From positions 1 through 64,000 of the forward strand of contig JBGVKZ010000035.1 in the NCBI GenBank assembly GCA_045124055.1: a stretch of 64,000 bases of DNA. Direction: 5' to 3'. The notes beneath the pieces were generated by a model. It was not told where the DNA came from. It saw only the letters and a list, made by a program, of their open reading frames with translations, and made no database searches. Source of the stretch: CALZKI01 sp045124055. GTDB taxonomy: Bacteria; Bacillota; Clostridia; Lachnospirales; Lachnospiraceae. The position numbers were made by a program, and so were the translations under genes. Of this stretch, positions 41,537 to 49,719 are shown piece after piece. Numbering within the stretch: position 1 is the first letter of the stretch; every line of letters starts with the position of its first letter.

Positions 41537-42523
41537 TTATTTTCCAATATAATAAAAATCTTCTTCCGGCAAGTTGCCGCCTACGGCTTTGACATCTTTT
41601 TCAAAGAGCACGTTTAAGTAGCCGGATAAAGCATTCTGCATTTCTTCCCCATCAATAAATGTGACATTACAGTATGGAATTGCCTTTTTGGCAATAGGTT
41701 CTTTTTCAATAATTCCTGCTTTCACCACAAGAGCTGCTGCCTCATCTACGTTTGTATTCACGTATTCTGCTGACTGTTTGTGGTCATCAAGGAAGTTTTG
41801 TACCGCATTTTCATGTTCCTCTAAAAAGGCTTTTCTAACAACAGTTACTCCTGTTACCATCATACTACCATCTTCCCCTTGTAGCTGATTCCATTCTTCG
41901 TTCATATCAAAAACAATTTTTAAGTTCTCGTTCTGTGTTGTTGCCGCCGTCACAAAAGGCTGTGGAAGTAAACCTACTGCATTTTCTTCACTTCCAAGTA
42001 CGGCTGCTACTTCAGTGGCTTCGGATTTGTATTCCAGAGTGACTTCATCAAGGGAAATGTTATTTTCTTCCAGCACATATTGAAGTACATAGTCCGGAGT
42101 TGTTCCTTTTCCAGTAAGGTAAATCGTTTTGCCTTTCAAGTCCTGAATGTTCTCAATGCTTTCATCGGCTGTTACCATATATAAAACACCTAAAGTATTC
42201 ACGTCGATTGCCACAATCTGACCTTCGGTTTTGTTGTATAAAACACTGGCAACATTGGCTGGAACAAGGGCAATATCCAGTTCTTCCTGCACCATTTGTG
42301 TCAGAAGGGTATCTGCTGCCACTTCCATTGTGAAGGTATAATCGTTTTTCGTTTCTCCATTTTCTGACCGTTCCATCAGTTCCACAAGTCCAATAGAAGT
42401 TGGACCTTTTAAAGAGCCTACACGTACACTGGTTGGTTCTTCCTGCTTGCCACAGGCAAGTAAAGAAAAGAGCATTGTCATTGTGCAAAGTAATGTGATG
42501 ATTTTTTTAAGATTTTTTTTCAT
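41537..42523 (-). CDS. ABC transporter substrate-binding lipoprotein (SsuA/NMT1 type)
   Basis: A 328-residue exported lipoprotein. The signal peptide ends in a lipobox 'FSLLACGK' with the lipidated Cys near residue 24. The mature part is a two-lobed binding protein of the NMT1/SsuA group ('VRVGSLKGPTSIGLVELM', 'DIALVPANVASVLYNK', 'LKGKTIYLTGKGTTPDYVL'). It is the first gene of an operon with the fused permease-ATPase and TM1266-like gene. A structured leader precedes it. Candidate substrates are thiamine precursors, sulfonates or other small anions; none is shown. Confidence 0.88.
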   Translation of the reverse strand: MKKNLKKIITLLCTMTMLFSLLACGKQEEPTSVRVGSLKGPTSIGLVELMERSENGETKNDYTFTMEVAADTLLTQMVQEELDIALVPANVASVLYNKTEGQIVAIDVNTLGVLYMVTADESIENIQDLKGKTIYLTGKGTTPDYVLQYVLEENNISLDEVTLEYKSEATEVAAVLGSEENAVGLLPQPFVTAATTQNENLKIVFDMNEEWNQLQGEDGSMMVTGVTVVRKAFLEEHENAVQNFLDDHKQSAEYVNTNVDEAAALVVKAGIIEKEPIAKKAIPYCNVTFIDGEEMQNALSGYLNVLFEKDVKAVGGNLPEEDFYYIGK

Positions 42524-42541
42524 ATTTCCTCCAATTTCCCG

Positions 42542-42613
42542 ATACTTTTATGAAAATATTTCCCCCAAAAAGAAAAATGCATCCCGAAAGACGCAATTAT
42601 CCCATAAAAGTAT
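42542..42613 (-). promoter_or_regulatory. Structured leader of the ABC transporter operon
   Basis: A perfect 11-bp inverted repeat (ATACTTTTATG 42542-42552 / CATAAAAGTAT 42603-42613) encloses 50 bases with an internal stem (GCGTC/GATGC around TTTCG on the minus strand). It ends shortly before the ribosome binding site of the binding-protein gene. It could be a cis-regulatory RNA; it does not match the thiamine riboswitch that I can recall. Confidence 0.45.
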
Positions 42614-42662
42614 ACGCCTTCTTTTGCAGAACGAATCTTGCAAAGTCAGTTTAGACATAGAT

Positions 42663-42691
42663 AGTATACCATAAAATACAGGTTATTGAAA
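42663..42691 (-). promoter_or_regulatory. Promoter of the ABC transporter operon
   Basis: On the minus strand TTTCAA (42686-42691), 17-base spacer, TATACT (42663-42668). It gives a leader of about 130 nt. Confidence 0.55.
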
Positions 42692-42713
42692 TGAAATATT
42701 GTATTTACGGCAT

Positions 42714-42756
42714 AAAAAAAGCTACGCCACCACTGTAAATCAGTAGTGACGCAGCC
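42714..42756 (-). terminator. Terminator of the spore protein gene
   Basis: Arms at 42720-42735 and 42741-42756 (AGCTACGCCACCACTG and its near complement) form a long stem followed on the minus strand by TTTTTTTATG. Confidence 0.85.
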
Positions 42757-42772
42757 TTACTTTTTAAGAAGA

Positions 42773-42976
42773 TTATTTCATCTGTTCTTCCTGTTTTTTG
42801 ATCATTCTACGAACCATTTCGCCACCGATAGAACCGGCTTCTTTTGAAGTAAGGTCACCATTGTAACCTTCTTTTAAGTTTACACCTAATTCACTAGCTA
42901 CTTCTGTTTTAAAACGATCCATTGCTGCTTTAGCTTCAGGAACTTCTACTCTGTTACTTCTATTTGAGCTTGCCAT
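42773..42976 (-). CDS. Alpha/beta-type small acid-soluble spore protein
   Basis: A 67-residue DNA-binding protein of the spore core. It carries the family motifs 'KTEVASELGV' (containing the germination protease site) and 'GDLTSKEAGSIGGEMVRRMI'. It shows that the organism forms endospores. The start at 42974-42976 has GGAGGTG upstream. Expression under forespore sigma G is expected from the family; I could not mark a clear sigma-G promoter. A hairpin (GGATAAGCGT/ACGCTTATCC) lies upstream at 43017-43041. Confidence 0.95.
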   Translation of the reverse strand: MASSNRSNRVEVPEAKAAMDRFKTEVASELGVNLKEGYNGDLTSKEAGSIGGEMVRRMIKKQEEQMK

Positions 42977-43136
42977 TTTACATTCACCTCCGTAAATATT
43001 TTTCAATCTATTTTTAGGATAAGCGTGTCCAACGCTTATCCGATTTTCTAACCGAATGAAGCATTTTTCATCGCTTATCTTGATGTTAGTATTTACGAAA
43101 GGCGAAGTATTATGTTGGTAATTTTTTCATCATATT

Positions 43137-44789
43137 TTATTTTTTAAATCGAACCGTAAAGCAGCTTCCCTCTCCTTCCACAGAGGTTACGCTTATCTTA
43201 GCATCATTACACGTAGCACCGTGTTTTACAATGGATAAACCAAGTCCTGTGCCTCCGATTTGTTTGGAATGGCTCTTATCTACACGATAAAACCTTTCAA
43301 AAATTCTGTCTAAATCGGTTTCTTTCATACCGATTCCGTTATCTGTGACACTCCATTTTACACATTCTTTTTCTTCTCGAATATGTACGATGACTTTGCC
43401 ACCTTCTTTGTTATATTTGACCGCGTTATCACAAAGGTTGTATAGCATTTCATTGATAATACCGTAATATCCAACCACGGCTTTTGCTTTTCCTTCTAAT
43501 TGCAAGGTAATATTTCTCTGACTTGCCACACTTTCCAATCTGGAAATGATGCTGGCAGATAATTCATATAAATCCACCTGTTCTTTTTCTCCAAGGGCAA
43601 CACCTTCATCAAGCTGTGAAACCCTCAAAATATCATTAACAAGAGCAATCAGTCTTCCAGTCTCATCATGAATATTTTTACCAAACTGTGTCACATCTTC
43701 TTTACGAACCATATCATTTCTGAGTAAATCAGACAAACCATAAATGGAAGTAAGCGGGGTTTTTAATTCGTGAGAAACATTGGAGGTAAATTCTCTACGC
43801 AATTTTTCCCGTTCCTCAATTTCTGTTACGTCAATAATGATTAAAACCGCACCCGCAATTTTTTCCTTTTCCCACACCGGATTGGATAAAATTTGCAAAT
43901 ATCTTCCATTTCTTTCAAGAATGCGGTTGTCGCGTTTTCCGTTTAGGGCATTTTCCACTGCTTTTCTAAAACCTTCACTACGATTCATCGTATACACGCT
44001 GGAAGAAATATTATTGGCACTGGCACCAAGTAATCTTTCTGCTGCACTATTGTGCGACAAAATTTCTGTACCATTATCAATTACTATAAAACCCTCTGTC
44101 ATATTTTCTGTAATCGTGGAAAATTCTTTTTGCTTTCTTTCCAATTTTTCCATTTGCCCGGCAATGACTTCATTTTGCTTTGTAATTTTTCGTACAAAGG
44201 GTGCAAGTTCATCATAATTATCCTCTAAATTCGGCTTTTCCAAATCAATTTCATTAATCGGTTTCATAATTCGTTTCGATAATTTATCTGCTAAAACTGC
44301 TGATAGAATCACCGCAACCACTGTCACAATGCAAATGGGTTGTATCATATTCAACAATAAAGAAACTACCGTAAACTGTGTGGTAGACACACGGACCACA
44401 CTACCATCTGCCAGTCTTTTTGCACAATACACAGTTTTCTGAGATAAGGTGCTAGAATAACGTTCTGCCTTTCCATATCCTTCTTCGATTGCCTCAATAA
44501 ATTCTTCTCTGTCCGCATGGTTTTCCATACTTTCTTTATCTGCCTGATTATCAAATAAAATATCCCCCTGGTCATCAATCCAGGTAATACGATTTTTTGT
44601 CTTTAAATTTTCGAAGTAAGTTTCCCCTAAAAGTTCCACTGAGGTAGACACATAGGAAGCTTCACTTTCCAATTCTTTAACAATCTGATTATCAAAATAG
44701 TTGTATAACACACCCATAATAATCAGCATCGTGCAAACAAAAGTTAGTAAAGATACCCAAAGCGTACTTTTGAATATTTTCTTTCTCAT
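43137..44789 (-). CDS. phoR: PhoR-type sensor histidine kinase
   Basis: A 550-residue membrane kinase. Two membrane segments (about 10-30 and 140-165) flank an extracytoplasmic sensor. A cytoplasmic HAMP-like stretch and PAS domain (about 225-330, 'MTEGFIVIDNGTEILSHN') follow. The HisKA motif is 'FTSNVSHELKTPLTSI' and the ATPase domain has N, G1 and G2 boxes ('NLCDNAVKYN', 'VTDNGIGM', 'GGTGLGLSIVKHG'). The architecture and its place after pst-phoU-phoB identify PhoR, which senses phosphate through the Pst/PhoU system. It overlaps phoB by 4 bases. Confidence 0.93.
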   Translation of the reverse strand: MRKKIFKSTLWVSLLTFVCTMLIIMGVLYNYFDNQIVKELESEASYVSTSVELLGETYFENLKTKNRITWIDDQGDILFDNQADKESMENHADREEFIEAIEEGYGKAERYSSTLSQKTVYCAKRLADGSVVRVSTTQFTVVSLLLNMIQPICIVTVVAVILSAVLADKLSKRIMKPINEIDLEKPNLEDNYDELAPFVRKITKQNEVIAGQMEKLERKQKEFSTITENMTEGFIVIDNGTEILSHNSAAERLLGASANNISSSVYTMNRSEGFRKAVENALNGKRDNRILERNGRYLQILSNPVWEKEKIAGAVLIIIDVTEIEEREKLRREFTSNVSHELKTPLTSIYGLSDLLRNDMVRKEDVTQFGKNIHDETGRLIALVNDILRVSQLDEGVALGEKEQVDLYELSASIISRLESVASQRNITLQLEGKAKAVVGYYGIINEMLYNLCDNAVKYNKEGGKVIVHIREEKECVKWSVTDNGIGMKETDLDRIFERFYRVDKSHSKQIGGTGLGLSIVKHGATCNDAKISVTSVEGEGSCFTVRFKK

Positions 44790-45463
44790 AAACTATCTCC
44801 TATTTTATAACCGATGCCACGCACAGTCTCAATAAGTTCGCCTGCACTACCTAATTTTTCACGTAGCTTTCTTACGTGCACATCAACTGTCCTGTTCTCG
44901 CCATCGAACTCATATCCCCAGATAGTTCTTAATATCTGGTCTCTGTTAAAAACCGTTCCCTGATTTTTTATAAGAAGACATAATAATTCAAATTCTTTTA
45001 AAGTCAGGATAACTTCCTCACCACAAGCTTTCACGATATGCCTATCCACAGAAACATAAAGACCTTTATAAGTATATTCCGTGGTCTCTTTTTCCTTGGC
45101 ACAACGTCGCAGCCACACTTTAATGCGGGCAATCAATTCCATTGTTTCAAAAGGTTTTGCCAGATAATCATCTGCTCCACTATCCAAACCGAGAATTTTG
45201 TCGTAAACGGTGTCTTTTGCGGTTAACATAATTACTGGTATATCCTTTGTTTCTACGTTTTTCCTAAGTTTATCAAGAACACTTAGACCATCTTCTTCTG
45301 GAAGCATAATATCCAAAAGAATTAAATCCGGAAGCTGTGTTTTAATTGCTTTCCAAAAATCCGAAGGTCTTTCAAATCCTTGGGCCATAAAGCCAGCACT
45401 TTGATTCAGGGCATACAAAACGTAGTTTCTAATATTATTATCATCTTCTAACATATAAATCAT
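44786..45463 (-). CDS. phoB: PhoB/PhoP-type response regulator
   Basis: A 225-residue OmpR-family regulator. The receiver domain (1-118) has phospho-acceptor Asp in 'DLILLDIMLPEEDGL' and 'MLTAKD'; the C-terminal winged helix (128-225) ends 'RTVDVHVRKLREKLGSAGELIETVRGIGYKI'. The start at 45461-45463 has GCAGGTG upstream. Phosphorylated by PhoR, it should activate the pst operon through the Pho box at 49595-49611. Confidence 0.93.
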   Translation of the reverse strand: MIYMLEDDNNIRNYVLYALNQSAGFMAQGFERPSDFWKAIKTQLPDLILLDIMLPEEDGLSVLDKLRKNVETKDIPVIMLTAKDTVYDKILGLDSGADDYLAKPFETMELIARIKVWLRRCAKEKETTEYTYKGLYVSVDRHIVKACGEEVILTLKEFELLCLLIKNQGTVFNRDQILRTIWGYEFDGENRTVDVHVRKLREKLGSAGELIETVRGIGYKIGDSL

Positions 45464-45493
45464 ATGAAACACCTGCTTTCTTGTAGGGTTCTT

Positions 45494-46141
45494 TTATTCG
45501 TAACTCTGGTGTTTTCCGGTAATGGTATATTCTACCCATTCTGCAATGTTGGTAGTATGGTCGCCAATTCTTTCTAAGTATTTGGCAATCATCAGTAAAT
45601 CCATATAATATTCACCATTGCTATTATCCTGCTGCACCAGGTTAATAAGTTCTTTTTTAATCTGTAAAAAAAGTTCATCGACAATATCATCATCTTTTAT
45701 GACTTTTTTTGCAAGACTTAAATCTTTTTTTACAAAAGAATCAATACTCTCATTGGTCATACGGATAACTTCTTTTGCCATTTTCCCAATGTGTGTTTCG
45801 CTCTGTGTACCGTTGCCAATAACATAGGGAACCATCTCAGCAATGTCTGAAGCCTGGTCGCCAATTCTTTCCATATCAGAAATCATTTTGAGAGCTGCCG
45901 TAATCTGTCTTAAATCCTTTGCAACCGGCTGTTGCTGTAAAATAAGTTTTGTGCATAAATGCTCGATATCTTGTTCAATTTTATCAATATCCGAATCGAT
46001 TGAAAATACTTTATCTAATTTTTTAATATCATTATCCAGCATACCTGACACGGCTGCCATAATGGCTTCTTCGCACAAAGCTCCCATTTTTATTAATTCT
46101 ATATTTAATATTTCTAACTGTGAATCCAAATTTCCACGCAT
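45494..46141 (-). CDS. phoU: Phosphate signalling regulator PhoU
   Basis: A 215-residue helical protein with the two PhoU repeats (about 12-100 and 115-205), each with the acidic metal-site motifs ('AGxxxxxDxxxxD'-like; 'SDMERIGDQASDIAE' and 'KYLERIGDHTTNIAEW'). It links PstSCAB activity to PhoR. Its ATG overlaps the pstB stop. Confidence 0.96.
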   Translation of the reverse strand: MRGNLDSQLEILNIELIKMGALCEEAIMAAVSGMLDNDIKKLDKVFSIDSDIDKIEQDIEHLCTKLILQQQPVAKDLRQITAALKMISDMERIGDQASDIAEMVPYVIGNGTQSETHIGKMAKEVIRMTNESIDSFVKKDLSLAKKVIKDDDIVDELFLQIKKELINLVQQDNSNGEYYMDLLMIAKYLERIGDHTTNIAEWVEYTITGKHQSYE

Positions 46142-46893
46142 CAACCAAACCTCCCTGTAATATAGTCTTCTGTTCTTTTGTCTTTTGGCATAGAAAAGAT
46201 GCTTTCCGTATCACCGCTTTCTATCACTTCTCCCAATAAGAAAAATGCTGTTTTATCGGAAACTCTGGCTGCCTGTTGCATATTGTGCGTAACCATAACA
46301 ATGGTATAGTCCTTCTTTAATTCGATAGCCAATTCCTCGATTTTTGAGGTTGAAATTGGGTCAAGAGCACTGGTTGGTTCATCCATTAAAAGTACTTCCG
46401 GCTGTACCGCCAAGGCCCTTGCAATACAAAGTCTTTGCTGTTGTCCACCAGATAATCCTAAAGCGGATTTTTTGAGTCTGTCTTTTACTTCGTCCCAAAT
46501 TGCCGCATCTCTTAAAGATTTTTCTACAATATCGTCTAATTTTGCCTTAGAACGAACTCCATGAGTTCTTGGTCCATAAGCAATATTGTCATAAATGCTC
46601 ATTGGAAATGGATTGGGTTTCTGGAAAACCATTCCCACTCTTTTTCTCAAAAGGTTCACGTCCATATCGCCGTAAATATTTTCTCCATCTAATCTTATGT
46701 CGCCTGTTATTTTACAGCCTTCCACTAAATCATTCATTCGATTTAAGCTTTTTAATAAGGTGGATTTTCCACAACCTGATGGTCCTATGAATGCAATGAT
46801 TTCTTTTGGTGCAATTTCCAAATTGACATCTTTTAACGCGTGAAAATCACCATAAAACAGGTTCATATTGTTTATATCAAATTTATTCATCAT
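46141..46893 (-). CDS. pstB: Phosphate ABC transporter ATPase PstB
   Basis: A 250-residue ABC ATPase. Walker A 'GPSGCGKST', signature 'LSGGQQQRLCIARAL', Walker B 'VLLMDEPTSALD' and the PstB-typical 'NRMNDLVEG' region are present. It overlaps pstA by 11 bases and phoU by a few bases. It powers phosphate import through PstC and PstA. Confidence 0.97.
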   Translation of the reverse strand: MMNKFDINNMNLFYGDFHALKDVNLEIAPKEIIAFIGPSGCGKSTLLKSLNRMNDLVEGCKITGDIRLDGENIYGDMDVNLLRKRVGMVFQKPNPFPMSIYDNIAYGPRTHGVRSKAKLDDIVEKSLRDAAIWDEVKDRLKKSALGLSGGQQQRLCIARALAVQPEVLLMDEPTSALDPISTSKIEELAIELKKDYTIVMVTHNMQQAARVSDKTAFFLLGEVIESGDTESIFSMPKDKRTEDYITGRFG

Positions 46894-47734
46894 TTTTTCC
46901 CTTCATAAATTTCTTTGCCACGTATGAGGACAACATATTCATCAGTAAAACAAATACCAGTAATACTACCGCCGTTGCGTATGCCTGGTCACGATACAAA
47001 CCTTCGTTCAATAAAGCATACATATGTACCGCCAACGTTCTCGTTGAGGAAAACAGATTTTTCGGTATTGCCGCCACGGTTCCGGCAGTAAAAATCAGTG
47101 CTGCGGTTTCTCCCACCATACGACCAATGGCTAAGATAACACCAGATAAAATGCCCTGAATGGCTGTTGGCAATACCACTTTAAATACGGTTCTTAATTT
47201 TCCAGCCCCAAGTCCAAAGCTACCTTCTCTATAAGAATCCGGCACAGCCATTAAAGCTTCTTCTGTGGTACGCATAATTAGCGGCAAAATCATAATTGCT
47301 AATGTTAATACACCTGAAAGCAAGGAATAATCCCAGCCAAGTCCGATGACAAAAAATAAAAAACCAAAAAGTCCATATACAATGGATGGAATTCCTTGTA
47401 AAGTTTCTGTTGTAATTCGGATAATTTTTACCAATTTGCTGCCCTTTTTTGCATATTCCACTAGGTAAATTGCGGAAAAGAGTCCGATAGGAAAGGCCAC
47501 CAATAGGGCAAGAATTACCATAATAAAGGTATTAATGAGTGCTGGTGTCATAGAAACATTTTTCGTATTATATTCCCACGCAAATAAATCTAAATGAAGA
47601 TTTGGAATACCTTTTATCAGTATATAACCTACGATTGAGACTACCACGCCTATGGTGATAAGGGCAGATAGCCATAATAATATTTTTATAAGAAAAGAAA
47701 AGGGGTGGTTTTTATATTCTTTTAATTGTCTCAT
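46883..47734 (-). CDS. pstA: Phosphate ABC transporter permease PstA
   Basis: A 283-residue permease with six membrane segments. The ATPase-contact loop includes 'REGSFGLGAGKLRTVFKVVLPTA'. It overlaps pstC by 4 bases and pstB by 11, so all are translated together. Confidence 0.95.
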   Translation of the reverse strand: MRQLKEYKNHPFSFLIKILLWLSALITIGVVVSIVGYILIKGIPNLHLDLFAWEYNTKNVSMTPALINTFIMVILALLVAFPIGLFSAIYLVEYAKKGSKLVKIIRITTETLQGIPSIVYGLFGFLFFVIGLGWDYSLLSGVLTLAIMILPLIMRTTEEALMAVPDSYREGSFGLGAGKLRTVFKVVLPTAIQGILSGVILAIGRMVGETAALIFTAGTVAAIPKNLFSSTRTLAVHMYALLNEGLYRDQAYATAVVLLVFVLLMNMLSSYVAKKFMKGKNDE

Positions 47735-48582
47735 TTTTCGTTCCTCCTACTTAAAATAGAGAAGGATAAATTGATAATCAAAATAAACACAAATAATACG
47801 ACTGCTGTCGCAATAAGTGCTTCTCTATGTAAGCCTGTTGCATATCCCATTTCCAGCACGACATTGGCAGTAAGGGTACGTACACCTTGTGTGACTTTTT
47901 CCGGAATAATCGGCTGATTACCTGCAATCATTACAACTGCCATAGTTTCGCCGATTGCTCTACCTATTCCCAAAATAACACCGGAAAGAATTCCTGATTT
48001 TGCTGCTGGAAGCACTGCGGTAAATACGCTTCTCTCAGAAGTTGCCCCCAAAGCAAGAGCACCTTCATAATAGCTTTCCGGTACAGCACGAATAGATGAT
48101 TCTGCCACACTGATAATGGTTGGTAAAATCATAATACCGAGCAAAATGGAGGCTGTTAAAATGCCTTTTCCACTACCGCCAAATAGCTCTTTGATAATGG
48201 GAACAATTACTACAAGTCCAAAAAATCCATAGACAATCGACGGAATTCCTGCCAAAAGCTCAATAGCCGGTTTTAAAACCTTATATAATTTTTCCGGGCA
48301 AAATTTTGCCATAAAAACAGCGGTCATAAGTCCGATTGGAACACCGACTATAATCGCACCTGCCGTTACATAGATACTTCCTACAATCATCGGAAAAATG
48401 CCAAATAATTCCTGCTTTGGCTTCCATTGGGTGCCAAACAGGAATTTCATTGGTCCGATTTCCAAAATAGCTGATAATCCGTTTTTAAAAAGGAAGAGGC
48501 AAATCAGTACCACAGCTATAATGGAAACCAGTGCCGAGAGTAAGAAGATTATTTTCATAATAAACTCTTTTACTTTCGCCAT
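47731..48582 (-). CDS. pstC: Phosphate ABC transporter permease PstC
   Basis: A 283-residue permease, six membrane segments, with the conserved 'ELLAGIPSIVYGFFGL' and coupling loop 'YYEGALALGATSERSVFTAVLPAA'. It follows pstS after 7 bases and overlaps pstA by 4. Confidence 0.95.
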   Translation of the reverse strand: MAKVKEFIMKIIFLLSALVSIIAVVLICLFLFKNGLSAILEIGPMKFLFGTQWKPKQELFGIFPMIVGSIYVTAGAIIVGVPIGLMTAVFMAKFCPEKLYKVLKPAIELLAGIPSIVYGFFGLVVIVPIIKELFGGSGKGILTASILLGIMILPTIISVAESSIRAVPESYYEGALALGATSERSVFTAVLPAAKSGILSGVILGIGRAIGETMAVVMIAGNQPIIPEKVTQGVRTLTANVVLEMGYATGLHREALIATAVVLFVFILIINLSFSILSRRNEK

Positions 48583-48589
48583 ATTTTTC

Positions 48590-49507
48590 TTACTGTACCT
48601 CTGACCAATTTGTCACATCACCTACGAAGATGTTTTTAATCTGTTCACTAGTTAAACCTTCAATAGAATTTGCGTTATTTACGATTACTGCAATTCCGTC
48701 CATTGCAATCTTTGTTGCAGATACGCCTTCAGCAATCTCTGTATCCTTTAAATCTCTTGATGACATACCAATGTCGCATACGCCTTCGATAGTTGATGTA
48801 ATACCTGCACCAGAACCAGATTGCTGAATTTCGATTGTCATACCTTCGTTTAATTCCATATATTTTTCAGCGATTACTTCCATTACTGGAGCAACTGATG
48901 TAGAACCAGCCAAAGTAACTGTGCCTGTCAATCCAGATGCTGTGTAGTTTGTGCTGCTTTCTACGCTGATGTAACCTTCTTCAGCGATAATTGCCTGACC
49001 CTCAACACTCATAATGAAATTGATAAAGTCCTGTGCATTTTCACTAATTTCAGAACCTGTTACAATGTTGAAAGGACGAGCTACTGTGTATGTACCATTG
49101 CTTACGTTGTCAGTTGTTGGTTCAACGCCATCTACTTTGATTGCTTTTACACTGTCGTCTAAAGAACCTAATGAAATGTATCCGATTGCTTCTTCATTTC
49201 CTGCTACGGTTGTCATCATAACTGATGTACTGTTTGTGATTTCTGCATTCACAGTTGTGTTATCCACATCATCTTCCATAATTCCTAACAACTCTGTGAA
49301 GGCGTCTCTTGTACCTGAGCCATCTTCTCTGGAAAGGACACAAATTTCTGCATCTGTATCCATTGTTTCTACCTGGTTGTCATTACCAGTAGTATCTGCA
49401 TTCGCATCATTTCCATCTTGACCACAACCAGTCATCATTCCAACACATAAAACAGTTGCAAGAACGGTTGTTAAAACTTTTTTTGTAAAACATTCTTTTC
49501 TTTTCAT
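48590..49507 (-). CDS. pstS: Phosphate-binding lipoprotein PstS with permuted halves
   Basis: A 305-residue exported lipoprotein. The signal peptide ends 'CVGMMTGCGQ' with the lipidated Cys near 28. The phosphate-binding segments are all present, but in unusual order. The part normally in the C-terminal half ('VLSREDGSGTRDAF', 'NAQDFINFIMSVEGQAIIAE') comes first (about 50-185). The part normally N-terminal ('GTVTLAGSTSVAPVMEVIAE', 'DIGMSSRDLKD', 'IKNIFVGDVTNWSEV') comes second (about 190-305). This is a circularly permuted arrangement. It is the first gene of the pst operon and has a Pho box upstream. Confidence 0.9.
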   Translation of the reverse strand: MKRKECFTKKVLTTVLATVLCVGMMTGCGQDGNDANADTTGNDNQVETMDTDAEICVLSREDGSGTRDAFTELLGIMEDDVDNTTVNAEITNSTSVMMTTVAGNEEAIGYISLGSLDDSVKAIKVDGVEPTTDNVSNGTYTVARPFNIVTGSEISENAQDFINFIMSVEGQAIIAEEGYISVESSTNYTASGLTGTVTLAGSTSVAPVMEVIAEKYMELNEGMTIEIQQSGSGAGITSTIEGVCDIGMSSRDLKDTEIAEGVSATKIAMDGIAVIVNNANSIEGLTSEQIKNIFVGDVTNWSEVQ

Positions 49508-49594
49508 AATTTCCTCCTAGGGTTTTTTCTTTCTTTTTTTCTTGTTTACATTCAAATTGTAGTCCATAGGAGGTAAACTGATACACCATAGCAA

Positions 49595-49611
49595 TGTTAA
49601 ATCTATGTTAA
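49595..49611 (-). promoter_or_regulatory. Pho box upstream of pstS
   Basis: Two TTAACA repeats on the minus strand (49606-49611 and 49595-49600) are spaced exactly 11 bp, like the PhoP/PhoB sites of Firmicutes. A weak -10 (TATGGT) follows, so activation by the regulator is plausible. Confidence 0.6.
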
Positions 49612-49664
49612 ATTCACTATTTTCTAGGTTCATTTTGTTTTCAAGTCAAAATTTCCCCAAAAAT

Positions 49665-49716
49665 AAAAAAACTCCCTGCTTTTTGGTCCTTTCATTTACC
49701 TCAAAGCAAAGAGCTT
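49665..49716 (-). terminator. Terminator of the unknown gene at 49720
   Basis: Arms at about 49669-49682 and 49703-49716 form a 14-bp stem with several G-U pairs, followed on the minus strand by TTTTTTT. Confidence 0.7.
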
Positions 49717-49719
49717 TAT

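Noticed and set aside
42524..42668. Thiamine (TPP) riboswitch before the SsuA/NMT1-type binding protein
   Set aside because: The conserved CUGAGA and ACCUGA segments are absent, although the leader is structured.
43017..43041. Terminator of phoR
   Set aside because: The stem is perfect but is followed on the minus strand by TAAAAAT rather than a U-tract; it was noted with the spore protein gene only.
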